DNA of 7,150 nt from JAAYVZ01 sp035403265 (GTDB lineage Bacteria; Acidobacteriota; Thermoanaerobaculia; Thermoanaerobaculales; Thermoanaerobaculaceae), in NCBI GenBank assembly GCA_035403265.1, contig DAONEV010000224.1, positions 1 to 7,150 on the forward strand, read 5' to 3'. Of this stretch, positions 1-6,569 are shown piece by piece; position 1 is the first letter of the stretch, and each line of letters starts with the position of its first letter. The notes below the pieces were generated by a model. It saw nothing but the letters and a program-made list of their open reading frames with translations. It was not told where the DNA came from and made no database searches. A program made the position numbers and the translations under genes.

Positions 1-3000
1 CCGGTCAGACCCTGATGGCCCGTCTTGCTGGCGTCCACGTCCCAGGTCCGACCGTCCCGGGAGACCTTCTTCCAGGCGTTGTCGAAGATCGTCGCCAGGA
101 AGGAGTTGGCGGGAGAATACTGGATCTGCTTCGACTTCGGCGGGCTGCCGCAGGTCTCGGTGACCGTCACGAAGTTGGTCCATTCCTGGAAGAGCCCCGA
201 GACAAAGGCCCGATGCCCGGGTCCGTTGACCACCCACGGGTGTACGAACAGCGACGTGCCCGGCCAAACCCCAAGCGGGCCGGCGGCCTGGCCGCTGTAG
301 GAGCAGCTCTGGTCGTTGCCGCTGATCTTCCAGGAGTAGCTCCCCGCGGAAGGGATGTAGCCGCGGAAGATGGGCGTGCCTTCGTCGATCAGGCCGTCCC
401 CCAGGTTGAGGAAGCCGATGCCGGTCACGGTCATCGTCTCCGTCACCGCCTGTCCCCACTTGTAGGTCAGGTTGGCGCTGCCTTCCCACGCTCCGCACCC
501 GAAGTTGGAGGTCCACACCAAGGGCGAGAAGGCGCCCTGGGGCACGAGGTCATTCGACGTGTCGATGCTGGCGTTGGAGAGGATTACAATGAGCGACTCG
601 AGCCTCTCGGAGTCCTTCTGCCGGCAGAACGAGACATACCTGCGGCCGGTCCAGTCCTCCTCCTTCCACTTGCCGCCGATCTTCAGCAGCGCCCGCACAT
701 GGGCGCCCTTCGGTGTCACCGCCGGCGACTGGGAGGAGAAGACGTCGCCGTACTCGTCCACCGTCTGTAGGTTGACCGCTGAGTTGAGCCCGTTGAAGAA
801 CCCCACCGCGGCGCACGTGTCGTCGGTGAACTCGAAGGCGAAGTAGCGGGTGGACAGGCGCGGCAGCTTGATCTCGTCGCCCTTGGCCGTCTCGAAGTAC
901 CCGTCGCCGCCAGTGACACTCATCGGGAAGGTGTCCTGAATCGCGGCGCGCAGCGGCAGAATGTCCTTCTCCATGAACTTTGCGAACGGCTGGGCGGTGT
1001 TCCAGGCCTGGACGCCAAACGCGGGCCACGACTCGTCGAGCGGCACGCCAGCCCGCTTGAGCCCGGCGTCGAGGGCGTGGAAGGCGTCCCCCAACTCGGT
1101 GGCCTCCCAGATGTACCGGATGACGGCGGGGCTGGTGCCTTTGATGCGCGTCAGGTACTGAAAGAAGAGATAGGCGCCGTAGGCGTGCAGCTTGTCGTTT
1201 TCGCTGGCAAAGGCATCCATCGGCTTCTCTGGCTCGTCCAGGTAGTTGTCGGCGTACGTCTGCTCGCGATCCACATCCGGGTAGAGGAAGTCCTCGAACC
1301 AGGTCGCGATCGGCTCCCGGAGCCAGTTGTACTCGTCGATGCATCCCGCCATGTTGTACCCGAGCTGCGTCGCGTGCATCATCTCGTGTGCCAGGAGTGA
1401 GTTACGATACGGGCCGTAGGTCGTCGCGCGCGACAGCAGGATGTACGCCGGGGTCTTCTTGCAGGCGTCCCAGATCGCGGGCCTCGTTCGTGCCGGCACG
1501 TCAAGGCCGTCCACCAGGGCAATGTCGAGGTGGGGGCTGCCGCCGGCTTGACCGTCCGGCAGTGGCCACCGCTGCATCAGGGTTGCGAGCGCCGGCCAGA
1601 TCTTCGCTTCCGCCTCGGTGACCAGGGCCTGGGCCACGCTCGCATCGGTGCCAGCGTTGTCCTTGAGGTACCACACCCGCACGTTGGCGCCCTGCTTGTA
1701 CTCCCAGTCGGCAAGAATTGGGCAGCCTGCCTCCCAGGGGCGGCAGGGTGGTGCGGCAATCTGGAAACCACCGGCGCCTCCACGTCTCAGGTCCCACCAG
1801 CTTCCCGACACGAACGGCGGCACCAGGAATGGCCCGACGGCGTTGCGGGTCGCCGTGGAGAGCGAGGCCCATCGCGCCGTGGCGTCACTCAGGCTGTCGG
1901 CCTCGTCCTGAGAGCGGTCGTCGCCCCGGTACGCGACGGGTAGCCGCGGGTCCTTGTAGTCGGCGTACACGCCGTAGAGCAGCGCCTGCTCGTCGGAGAG
2001 CGTCCTGCCCGAGCGCGCCTGCTCGACGAGGTCGTAGCTGGAGGGCGGCGTGAACGCCCCCTCACCCCGGACCGTCATGGGGTCGCCGGTGAACGGGTCG
2101 ATGGTGGAAATGGTCGCCGACCAGCGGCCGTCGGCGGAGATCCACACCGGCTCCATCCCGATCGGTGCGCCGAGAAAGGCCCCGAGGTTGTCCACCTGAG
2201 CATATGAGCGAGCCGGCACGATCTTGGTCCCGAGCCGGTCGCCCGAGCGCAATGTCACCGTGATGCTCCGCGTCTCGAGGTTGAGCACCGCGAGGTTCGA
2301 GCGGAATCCGGTCTTGGGATCGGCCGGGCTCGCAAACGGGAACAGCACCGGCTCGCTGGCCGAGACGCCCTCGCCCTCCCCCACGGCCGCCAGGTCCTGC
2401 CCGAAGGTGCCGGTGGAACCCTGGTTGAACGTCCGCAGCCAGGCCAGCGCGTCGCCGGTGACCTTCAGCATTCCGGCGCCAGAGGCGACGCCGAGGTACC
2501 CGTACAGGTCCGGAACCCGGAGCACCGCTCCGGCTGCCAGTGAGACCGTGCGGTTCGCAACCTCCTGGCTCGCCCCCCGCGGAATCAGTCCCAGCCGTAG
2601 GTCAGCCGGGACCGTCCCGGGGTTCGCGAACGTGGCCTCGGTCCGCCAAGCCGTCTGGTTGCTGCCGGCCACCTTGGCGACGCCGGGGTAGAGGCGCTCG
2701 CCCGGTGGCACCGGCGGCAGGCCCCGCACGGTGGTTGGATCGCCCGTTACCGGGTCGACCGTGGAGACGACGCCGTACCAGCGGCCGTCCGCCGTCACGT
2801 TGGCCGTGAAGTATCCCTTCGGCGTGCCCAGGAACGCCCCCAGGTTGTTGATCTGGGTGTTGACCCCGGGCTGTACGGTGCTGGTCTTCTCCTTGCCGCT
2901 CGAGGTGATCGTGAAGGTGATCGGCCTGGAGTCCAGGTTGACGAGCAGGAGGTTCGATCGGAAGTCGGTCGCGGTGCTCTGCGGAGACGCAAAGGCGAAC

Positions 3001-3422
3001 GCCATCACGGTCCAGGCAGCGTGGCCGCCTGCCGGATCCAGGGGTGGCAGGTCTTGCCCGAACGTCCCCAAGGCTCCCTGGTTGTAGGAGCGGAACCACG
3101 CCGCGACATCCCCGGTCAGCCGCAGGAGCCCTCCCCCATCCGGCGCCCCGAGCAGGTCGTAGACGCTGTCGATCACCCTGGTCTCGGCCGGCAGGAGCTG
3201 CAATGTCGTGAACGTCGAGGCGGCCGCCTCACCGCGCGGGACGAGCTCCAGCTTCACCGTCTGTGGCGCCGTGGTCGGGTTGTACAGCACCCCATCGGAC
3301 CGCCACACGGTGGTGTTGGCGCCCGCCGACCGCGCCACGCCGGGAAACAGTCGCACGCGAGCCTCCGCAAGGCCCGCACCCAGGAACAGGGCCAACACAA
3401 CCCAACTCCAGCGTCCCACCAT
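1..3422 (-). CDS. Secreted modular zinc metalloprotease (gluzincin-like), C-terminus beyond window
   Basis: The frame is open for 1140 codons from ATG 3422-3420 to the left edge without a stop, so the C-terminus is missing. Residues 1-21 form a signal peptide. Residues 25-453 are two 219-residue units, each made of two related beta-type modules. Residues about 455-575 are a linker that includes a DPRLPVAYRGD segment, possibly a propeptide. From about residue 580 (NVRVWYL) to about 815 lies a protease-like core with HEMMH at 679-683 and WLREPIATW carrying Glu703, giving HExxH-x19-E, the zinc-ligand spacing of thermolysin-type gluzincins; the WLxExxA context recalls M1/MA-clan enzymes. Residues about 815-1140 look beta-rich with several Cys, plausibly disulfide-bonded outside the cytoplasm. 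A 5' in-frame stop lies at 3483-3485; between it and the ATG the only alternative start is TTG 3467-3465, and the ATG gives the clean signal peptide. Substrate unknown. Protease activity is inferred from motifs; exact family not assigned. Confidence 0.85.
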   Translation of the reverse strand, partial: MVGRWSWVVLALFLGAGLAEARVRLFPGVARSAGANTTVWRSDGVLYNPTTAPQTVKLELVPRGEAAASTFTTLQLLPAETRVIDSVYDLLGAPDGGGLLRLTGDVAAWFRSYNQGALGTFGQDLPPLDPAGGHAAWTVMAFAFASPQSTATDFRSNLLLVNLDSRPITFTITSSGKEKTSTVQPGVNTQINNLGAFLGTPKGYFTANVTADGRWYGVVSTVDPVTGDPTTVRGLPPVPPGERLYPGVAKVAGSNQTAWRTEATFANPGTVPADLRLGLIPRGASQEVANRTVSLAAGAVLRVPDLYGYLGVASGAGMLKVTGDALAWLRTFNQGSTGTFGQDLAAVGEGEGVSASEPVLFPFASPADPKTGFRSNLAVLNLETRSITVTLRSGDRLGTKIVPARSYAQVDNLGAFLGAPIGMEPVWISADGRWSATISTIDPFTGDPMTVRGEGAFTPPSSYDLVEQARSGRTLSDEQALLYGVYADYKDPRLPVAYRGDDRSQDEADSLSDATARWASLSTATRNAVGPFLVPPFVSGSWWDLRRGGAGGFQIAAPPCRPWEAGCPILADWEYKQGANVRVWYLKDNAGTDASVAQALVTEAEAKIWPALATLMQRWPLPDGQAGGSPHLDIALVDGLDVPARTRPAIWDACKKTPAYILLSRATTYGPYRNSLLAHEMMHATQLGYNMAGCIDEYNWLREPIATWFEDFLYPDVDREQTYADNYLDEPEKPMDAFASENDKLHAYGAYLFFQYLTRIKGTSPAVIRYIWEATELGDAFHALDAGLKRAGVPLDESWPAFGVQAWNTAQPFAKFMEKDILPLRAAIQDTFPMSVTGGDGYFETAKGDEIKLPRLSTRYFAFEFTDDTCAAVGFFNGLNSAVNLQTVDEYGDVFSSQSPAVTPKGAHVRALLKIGGKWKEEDWTGRRYVSFCRQKDSERLESLIVILSNASIDTSNDLVPQGAFSPLVWTSNFGCGAWEGSANLTYKWGQAVTETMTVTGIGFLNLGDGLIDEGTPIFRGYIPSAGSYSWKISGNDQSCSYSGQAAGPLGVWPGTSLFVHPWVVNGPGHRAFVSGLFQEWTNFVTVTETCGSPPKSKQIQYSPANSFLATIFDNAWKKVSRDGRTWDVDASKTGHQGLT
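1314..1388 (-). other. Zinc-binding and catalytic motif, HEMMH-x19-E
   Basis: Read on the minus strand, codons 1388-1374 give His679-Glu680-Met681-Met682-His683, and codon 1316-1314 gives Glu703 within WLREPIATWFED. In gluzincins the two His and the distal Glu bind zinc and the Glu of HExxH is the general base. Two Cys lie close by: one upstream in the WDACKK segment and one in MAGCIDEY between the His and Glu ligands, which could form a disulfide across the active site (inference). All key residues are intact, so an active enzyme is expected. Confidence 0.75.
2064..3350 (-). repeat. Tandem duplication of a 219-residue double beta module inside the metalloprotease
   Basis: Unit 1 (residues 25-243) and unit 2 (244-453) align without large gaps. 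Each opens with L(F/Y)PGVA, then WR(S/T), PRG, TGD, GTFGQDL, FRSNL, NLGAFLG and ADGRW, and closes with DPxTGDPxTVRG. Inside each unit there are two related halves marked by the aromatic-Arg-Ser/Thr motif: Arg41 and Arg155 in unit 1, Arg260 and Arg374 in unit 2 (spacings 114, 105, 114). The protein therefore has four copies of a roughly 105-114-residue module, likely beta sandwiches used as a spacer or binding stalk ahead of the protease. The DNA copies have diverged substantially, so the duplication is old rather than an active tandem repeat. Confidence 0.85.
3360..3422 (-). other. Signal peptide of the metalloprotease
   Basis: Residues 1-21 have a short basic start (MVGR), a hydrophobic core (WVVLALFLGAGLA) and an AEA-type signal peptidase I site, with cleavage predicted between Ala21 and Arg22. 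The mature protein then begins right at the first beta module. No lipobox Cys is present, so a lipoprotein is unlikely. This indicates Sec export to the periplasm or outside. Confidence 0.8.
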
Positions 3423-3426
3423 GGAT

Positions 3427-3433
3427 CCCCCCC
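3427..3433 (-). promoter_or_regulatory. Weak ribosome binding site: G7 tract upstream of the metalloprotease
   Basis: On the minus strand seven consecutive G residues are followed by ATCC and then the ATG at 3422-3420. The G-run lies at -5 to -11, the usual Shine-Dalgarno position, but is not a canonical AGGAGG. It supports the chosen ATG moderately. Confidence 0.4.
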
Positions 3434-3511
3434 GGACCCAAGGCCGGTCGTCCGCCCCTGGTGCCAAGCAGGAGAACGTGTCTCATCAGCAGTTGCTTCC
3501 CCCCAGCTCCT

Positions 3512-3533
3512 GGCCGCCGCCGCGGCGCCGGCC
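3512..3533. repeat. 22-bp imperfect inverted repeat, candidate operator or hairpin
   Basis: The left arm GGCCGCCGCCG pairs with the right arm CGGCGCCGGCC at 10 of 11 positions; the only mismatch is 3517/3528 (C opposite C). There is no loop, which favours a dimeric-protein binding site over a transcript hairpin. It sits 89 bp upstream of the leftward start and 123 bp upstream of the rightward start, a sensible place for a shared regulator. The arms are entirely G/C, so chance occurrence in this GC-rich DNA is a real alternative. Confidence 0.35.
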
Positions 3534-3645
3534 CGGGAAGGCTCGAAAACCGAAGGGCACAGTAGAATGCCCGAGAGAACCGACGGCCAGATCCGCCCCC
3601 AGGCTGCAAGCGGACCTGTCCTCCGGTTCCAGTCGAAGCTCTCGT

Positions 3646-3651
3646 GAGGTG
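3646..3651 (+). promoter_or_regulatory. Shine-Dalgarno GAGGTG for the HEAT-PilT gene
   Basis: GAGGTG lies 5 nt before ATG 3657. An in-frame TGA at 3645-3647 overlaps it, so no upstream in-frame start is possible and the ATG at 3657 is fixed as the first available start. Confidence 0.75.
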
Positions 3652-3656
3652 CAGCG

Positions 3657-6563
3657 ATGATTCCGACCAAGGAAGTCCTCAGGCTCTTCCGCACGCCCGA
3701 GTGGACGACTCCCGAGGAGATCGGGGCGTTCGTGCTCGATGCGGAGAGGCTCGCTCCCAGCGACCTCCTCAAGCTCCTCGGCATGGTGCTCGACAAGACC
3801 CTGGTCACGGACGGCGCCGGACACCGGGCGCGGTGCGCGGCGTTCCAGCTCCTGATCGAGAAGCACTCCGGCACCGTCGAGCTTTTCGCTCCCGCCGTCC
3901 GCGCCCTCAGGGCGGCGGATCCGCGGGCGCGTGAGGTCCTCGTCGCGGTGCTCCCGAAGGTCAACAATCCTGCCGCGCACAACGAGCTGTGCACCGTGCT
4001 CGGGTGCAGCGATCCGCAGGCCCGGACGGCCGCAGCGGAGGTCCTGACCCTGGTCGCCGGCAGGAGTGCGCTCGACCTGCTCACCGACATGGTGGCCGAC
4101 GCCCGCTTTGGCGGGCGCACGGAAGCCATGGACGTGCTCATCCCGAAGGCCGGCCACCACGTGATCCCGCTGCTCACCAACGTCCTCCTGTTTGGCCTGC
4201 CGTCCGAGCGCACGCGGGCACTCGAGTACCTGACCGACACGCGCCTCATGGCGAAGGCACTGCCCACGGCCCTCGAGGCCGTAACGCGCGGCCTCGAGCT
4301 CAAGGACGAGCGCGGGCTCCGCGAGGTCATCCTGGCGCTCTCGAAGCTCGCACCGGAGGAGGAGTTCTTCCGGCTCGTGTCGCCGCGCGCCGACGCCGCC
4401 AACCTGCCGCTCCTCAAGGCGATCATCGCGGGGTGCCAGCAGTATCGATCCCAGGTGGCCATCGACTTCCTCATGGACAAGTTCCGGGCGGGCCCCCGCA
4501 CCATTCGCCTCGCCGTGCTCGATGCGCTCCTGGAGATGCGGTGCGACAAGGCGGCCGGGCCGCTCGTCGAGGCGCTGACGCACAAGCAGGCACTGGTCCG
4601 AACCCGCGCCGCCGAGGTGCTCTCCGAGCTGGCGCTTGGCGGCACGATCGACCTCGCCCGCACGATCGTCTGGCTGCTGCGCAGCCGGGACACCACCGTG
4701 CGGCGCATTGCGGTGGAACTCGCAAGGAAGGTCGGGGACCCCACCGGGGATCTCACCATCAGCCTCCTCGGGTTCCTGCGCGACGAGGACTGGTGGGTGC
4801 GCGAGCGGGTCATGGACGCCCTCGTGGAGATGGCCGGCCCGTCGCTCACCCGATTCATGGTGGCGTACCTCAGCGATCCGTCGGATGTGGTGCGCCGCTA
4901 CGCCATCGGCGCGCTGGCGCGCCTCAAGGACCCGGCCGCGATCGACGCGCTCCTGCTGAGCGCCACCTCCGACGCCGACTGGTGGGCCCGCGAGCAGGCC
5001 GTGTCGGCGCTGGCAACGATCAGGGACCGCCGGGTCGTACCACACCTGGTCGAGATCCTGACGCACCGCCCGGACCTCCAGCTCGTGTGCATCCAGTCGC
5101 TGCAGAGTCTGACCGCCACCGAGGCGGCGCCTCACGTGGCGGCGTGTCTGGCCGATCCCGACGGGGACCTGCGCCTGGCGGCCGTGAGCTGTCTCTTCGC
5201 CCTCGGCGCCCGTGACTGGCTCGCAGCCCTCAAGGCCCTCGACACCGACCCCGACTACCGGGTGCGAAACGCGGTTCGCGATGGGCTGCGGGCGTGGAAC
5301 GTGGCCAACGGGACCGCAGAAGGCGGGGAGGATCGGTCGATGATCCTCCTGGATCGCATGCTCATCGCCATGGCGGGCGCCGGGGGAGACGACCTGCTCC
5401 TCGCCGCCGAGCGCGTGCCGTACATGAAGCGGGTCGGGAAGATGCTGCCGATCAGCAAGAAGCCTCTTTCCGACGAGCAGCTCAGGGCGATCCTGGAGCC
5501 GCATCTCTCGCCAGCCCAGTTGGCGGCGCTCCGGTCCCTCGCCGACGTGGACTTCTCGTACGAGGTGCATGCGCGCAACCTGCGCTTCCGGGCCCACATC
5601 TTCCGGCAGCAGACCGGCATCTCGGCGGTCTTCCGCATCGTCAAGAACGAGATCCTGCGGATCGAGGCGCTCGGTCTTCCCCCCATCGTCTCCACTCTCG
5701 GCGATCTGAAGAACGGCATGGTCATCCTCGGTGGGCCGACCGGGTCGGGGAAGTCGACAACCCTCGCGGCGCTCGTCGACTACATTAACCGCACATCGTC
5801 CCGTCACATCGTGACCATCGAGGACCCGATCGAGGTGGTTCACGCCCGCAAGCGCAGCCTGATCAACCAGCGGGAGGTCGGCACCCACACCGCGACGTTC
5901 AAGAATGCGCTTCGCGGCACCCTCCGGCAGGACCCGAATGTCCTGCTGGTAGGCGAGATGCGGGACTACGAGACGATCGCCTTCGCGGTCTCCGCCGCCG
6001 AGACCGGCCACCTCGTCTTCGGCACTCTCCACACGGCCTCCGCCGACACCAGCGTCGACCGTCTCATCAACGCCTTCCCGTCCGGGCAGCAGGATCAGGT
6101 GCGGTCCATGCTCTCCGTCAGCCTGCGGGCAGTGGTCTGTCAGCACCTGATGCGACGGGCGAACGGAGATGGCCGCGCCCTCGCCGTCGAGGTGATGCTC
6201 AACAACGACGCCATCGCGAACCTCATCCGGAAGGGAAAGTGCTTCCAGATCCCTCAGGTCATCGCGACGTCCCGCGAGCAGGGGATGCAGTCGATGGACT
6301 CGGACCTGCTGCGACTCGTGAGGGCCGGCGCGATCTCCACCGAGGACGCCTACATGAAGGCCATCGACAAGAAGGCCATGGAGTCGAGCCTGGCGGTGGC
6401 TGCTGCCGCTGGCCAGGCGCGGGCCGGGGACGGGGCCAGGCCCGGGCCGGGCGCACCCCCCCAGGCCGCGGCTCGCCCGGACAGCCGCGAACCAGCGGGC
6501 GCTCCACCGGGGGTGGCCAACCCCTCGCCCGCTGGCCGAAACCCGGCCGGGCTCAGGAAGTAG
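3657..6563 (+). CDS. HEAT-repeat/PilT fusion: type IV pilus retraction-type ATPase with N-terminal HEAT scaffold
   Basis: This 968-residue protein is far longer than ordinary PilT (about 345-370). Residues 1 to about 555 are HEAT-like helical repeats. From Met562 a full PilT/PilU module follows: N-terminal domain with FRAHIFRQQTG and AVFR, Walker A GPTGSGKST (693-701, Lys699), Asp box IEDPIE (721-726), Walker B NVLLVGEMRD (761-770, Glu767) and His box TGHLVFGTLHT (783-793). All ATPase boxes are intact, so it should be a hexameric ATP-driven motor at the cytoplasmic base of a type IV pilus. Departures from textbook PilT: SDLHL is replaced by DDLLL near residue 575, and the AIRNLIRE motif linked to retraction reads AIANLIRK (852-859). 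A Pro/Ala-rich tail ends the protein. It is followed after 6 bp by a second pilT. HEAT function (docking, regulation, localisation) is inference; no transmembrane segment or signal peptide is seen. Confidence 0.92.
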   Translation: MIPTKEVLRLFRTPEWTTPEEIGAFVLDAERLAPSDLLKLLGMVLDKTLVTDGAGHRARCAAFQLLIEKHSGTVELFAPAVRALRAADPRAREVLVAVLPKVNNPAAHNELCTVLGCSDPQARTAAAEVLTLVAGRSALDLLTDMVADARFGGRTEAMDVLIPKAGHHVIPLLTNVLLFGLPSERTRALEYLTDTRLMAKALPTALEAVTRGLELKDERGLREVILALSKLAPEEEFFRLVSPRADAANLPLLKAIIAGCQQYRSQVAIDFLMDKFRAGPRTIRLAVLDALLEMRCDKAAGPLVEALTHKQALVRTRAAEVLSELALGGTIDLARTIVWLLRSRDTTVRRIAVELARKVGDPTGDLTISLLGFLRDEDWWVRERVMDALVEMAGPSLTRFMVAYLSDPSDVVRRYAIGALARLKDPAAIDALLLSATSDADWWAREQAVSALATIRDRRVVPHLVEILTHRPDLQLVCIQSLQSLTATEAAPHVAACLADPDGDLRLAAVSCLFALGARDWLAALKALDTDPDYRVRNAVRDGLRAWNVANGTAEGGEDRSMILLDRMLIAMAGAGGDDLLLAAERVPYMKRVGKMLPISKKPLSDEQLRAILEPHLSPAQLAALRSLADVDFSYEVHARNLRFRAHIFRQQTGISAVFRIVKNEILRIEALGLPPIVSTLGDLKNGMVILGGPTGSGKSTTLAALVDYINRTSSRHIVTIEDPIEVVHARKRSLINQREVGTHTATFKNALRGTLRQDPNVLLVGEMRDYETIAFAVSAAETGHLVFGTLHTASADTSVDRLINAFPSGQQDQVRSMLSVSLRAVVCQHLMRRANGDGRALAVEVMLNNDAIANLIRKGKCFQIPQVIATSREQGMQSMDSDLLRLVRAGAISTEDAYMKAIDKKAMESSLAVAAAAGQARAGDGARPGPGAPPQAAARPDSREPAGAPPGVANPSPAGRNPAGLRK
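3837..5330 (+). repeat. HEAT-like repeat array in the HEAT-PilT protein
   Basis: Residues about 61-558 are a chain of amphipathic helix pairs with the HEAT signature (hydrophobic helix, Asp turn, VR(R/E)-type second helix), for example DTTVRRIAVELA, SDVVRRYAIGALARL and DYRVRNAVRDGL. I estimate more than ten repeats of about 31-32 residues. The clearest pair, DWWVRE (Trp379-Trp380) and DWWARE (Trp442-Trp443), lies exactly 63 residues apart, i.e. two repeats. The first ~60 residues are also helical and may be a degenerate start. Such arrays form curved solenoids that bind proteins; no enzymatic motif is seen here. Confidence 0.85.
5340..6380 (+). other. PilT/PilU ATPase module of the fusion protein
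   Basis: Residues 562-908 align by eye with entire PilT: RMLIAMAGAGGDDLLL matches the start of the PAS-like N-terminal domain, then Walker A, Asp box, Walker B and His box appear in normal order and spacing, then the C-terminal helical domain with GMQSMDSDLLRLV. The module could stand alone as a protein from ATG 5340, but no clear Shine-Dalgarno precedes that codon and the reading frame runs through unbroken, so a genuine fusion is the better reading. Confidence 0.85.
6390..6560 (+). other. Low-complexity Ala/Pro/Gly-rich C-terminal tail of HEAT-PilT
   Basis: From about residue 912 to 968 the sequence turns into an Ala-run followed by Gly, Pro, Ala and Arg in disordered patterns (ARPGPGAPPQAAARP and similar). 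It is absent from typical PilT. A C7 tract at 6456-6462 encodes two prolines and the first base of a glutamine codon. It is probably an unstructured tether; its role is unknown. Confidence 0.7.
6555..6558 (+). promoter_or_regulatory. Shine-Dalgarno AGGA of the second pilT, inside the end of the upstream gene
   Basis: AGGA, within AGGAAG 6555-6560, lies in the last codons of the HEAT-PilT gene, 11 nt before ATG 6570. Since the TAG stop at 6561-6563 is in the same frame as the next gene, ATG 6570 is the first possible start. The layout suggests translational coupling. Confidence 0.55.
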
Positions 6564-6569
6564 GGTCAC

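Larger units (their letters stand above)
3423..3656. promoter_or_regulatory. Divergent intergenic region between the metalloprotease and the pilT-like operon
   Basis: These 234 bp separate two divergently oriented genes, so both promoters probably lie here. I find no confident sigma70 pair. TAGAAT at 3563-3568 resembles a plus-strand -10 box, but the hexamers 16-18 bp upstream do not resemble TTGACA. No sigma54 GG-N10-GC arrangement is convincing either. The stretch holds a 22-bp imperfect palindrome (3512-3533) and two C-tracts (3427-3433 and 3499-3504). Short open frames crossing it lack ribosome sites and look like noise. Confidence 0.6.

Noticed and set aside
15..770. Plus-strand frames across 15-3660 (251, 155, 208 codons and others)
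   Set aside because: They lie antisense to the metalloprotease, whose frame has signal peptide, repeats and a zinc motif. These frames have none and no credible ribosome sites.
3459..3475. TGGCAC on the minus strand as part of a sigma54 promoter
   Set aside because: No TTGC or GC element follows at the required spacing toward the metalloprotease start.
3512..3533. The palindrome as a rho-independent terminator
   Set aside because: It has no loop and no T-tract follows on either strand, and the flanking genes are divergent, so no transcript is expected to end there.
3563..3568. TAGAAT as a -10 promoter box for the HEAT-PilT gene
   Set aside because: The hexamers 16-18 bp upstream (around 3539-3546) do not resemble a -35 box; in GC-rich DNA one AT-rich hexamer is not enough.
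3254..4858. 534-codon minus-strand open frame, Ser/Arg-rich
   Set aside because: Antisense shadow of the HEAT region that also overlaps the start of the metalloprotease; low-complexity composition and no recognisable domain.
5340..5342. Separate pilT starting at Met562 instead of a fusion
   Set aside because: The frame is continuous from 3657, there is no stop between the parts and no clear Shine-Dalgarno before 5340.
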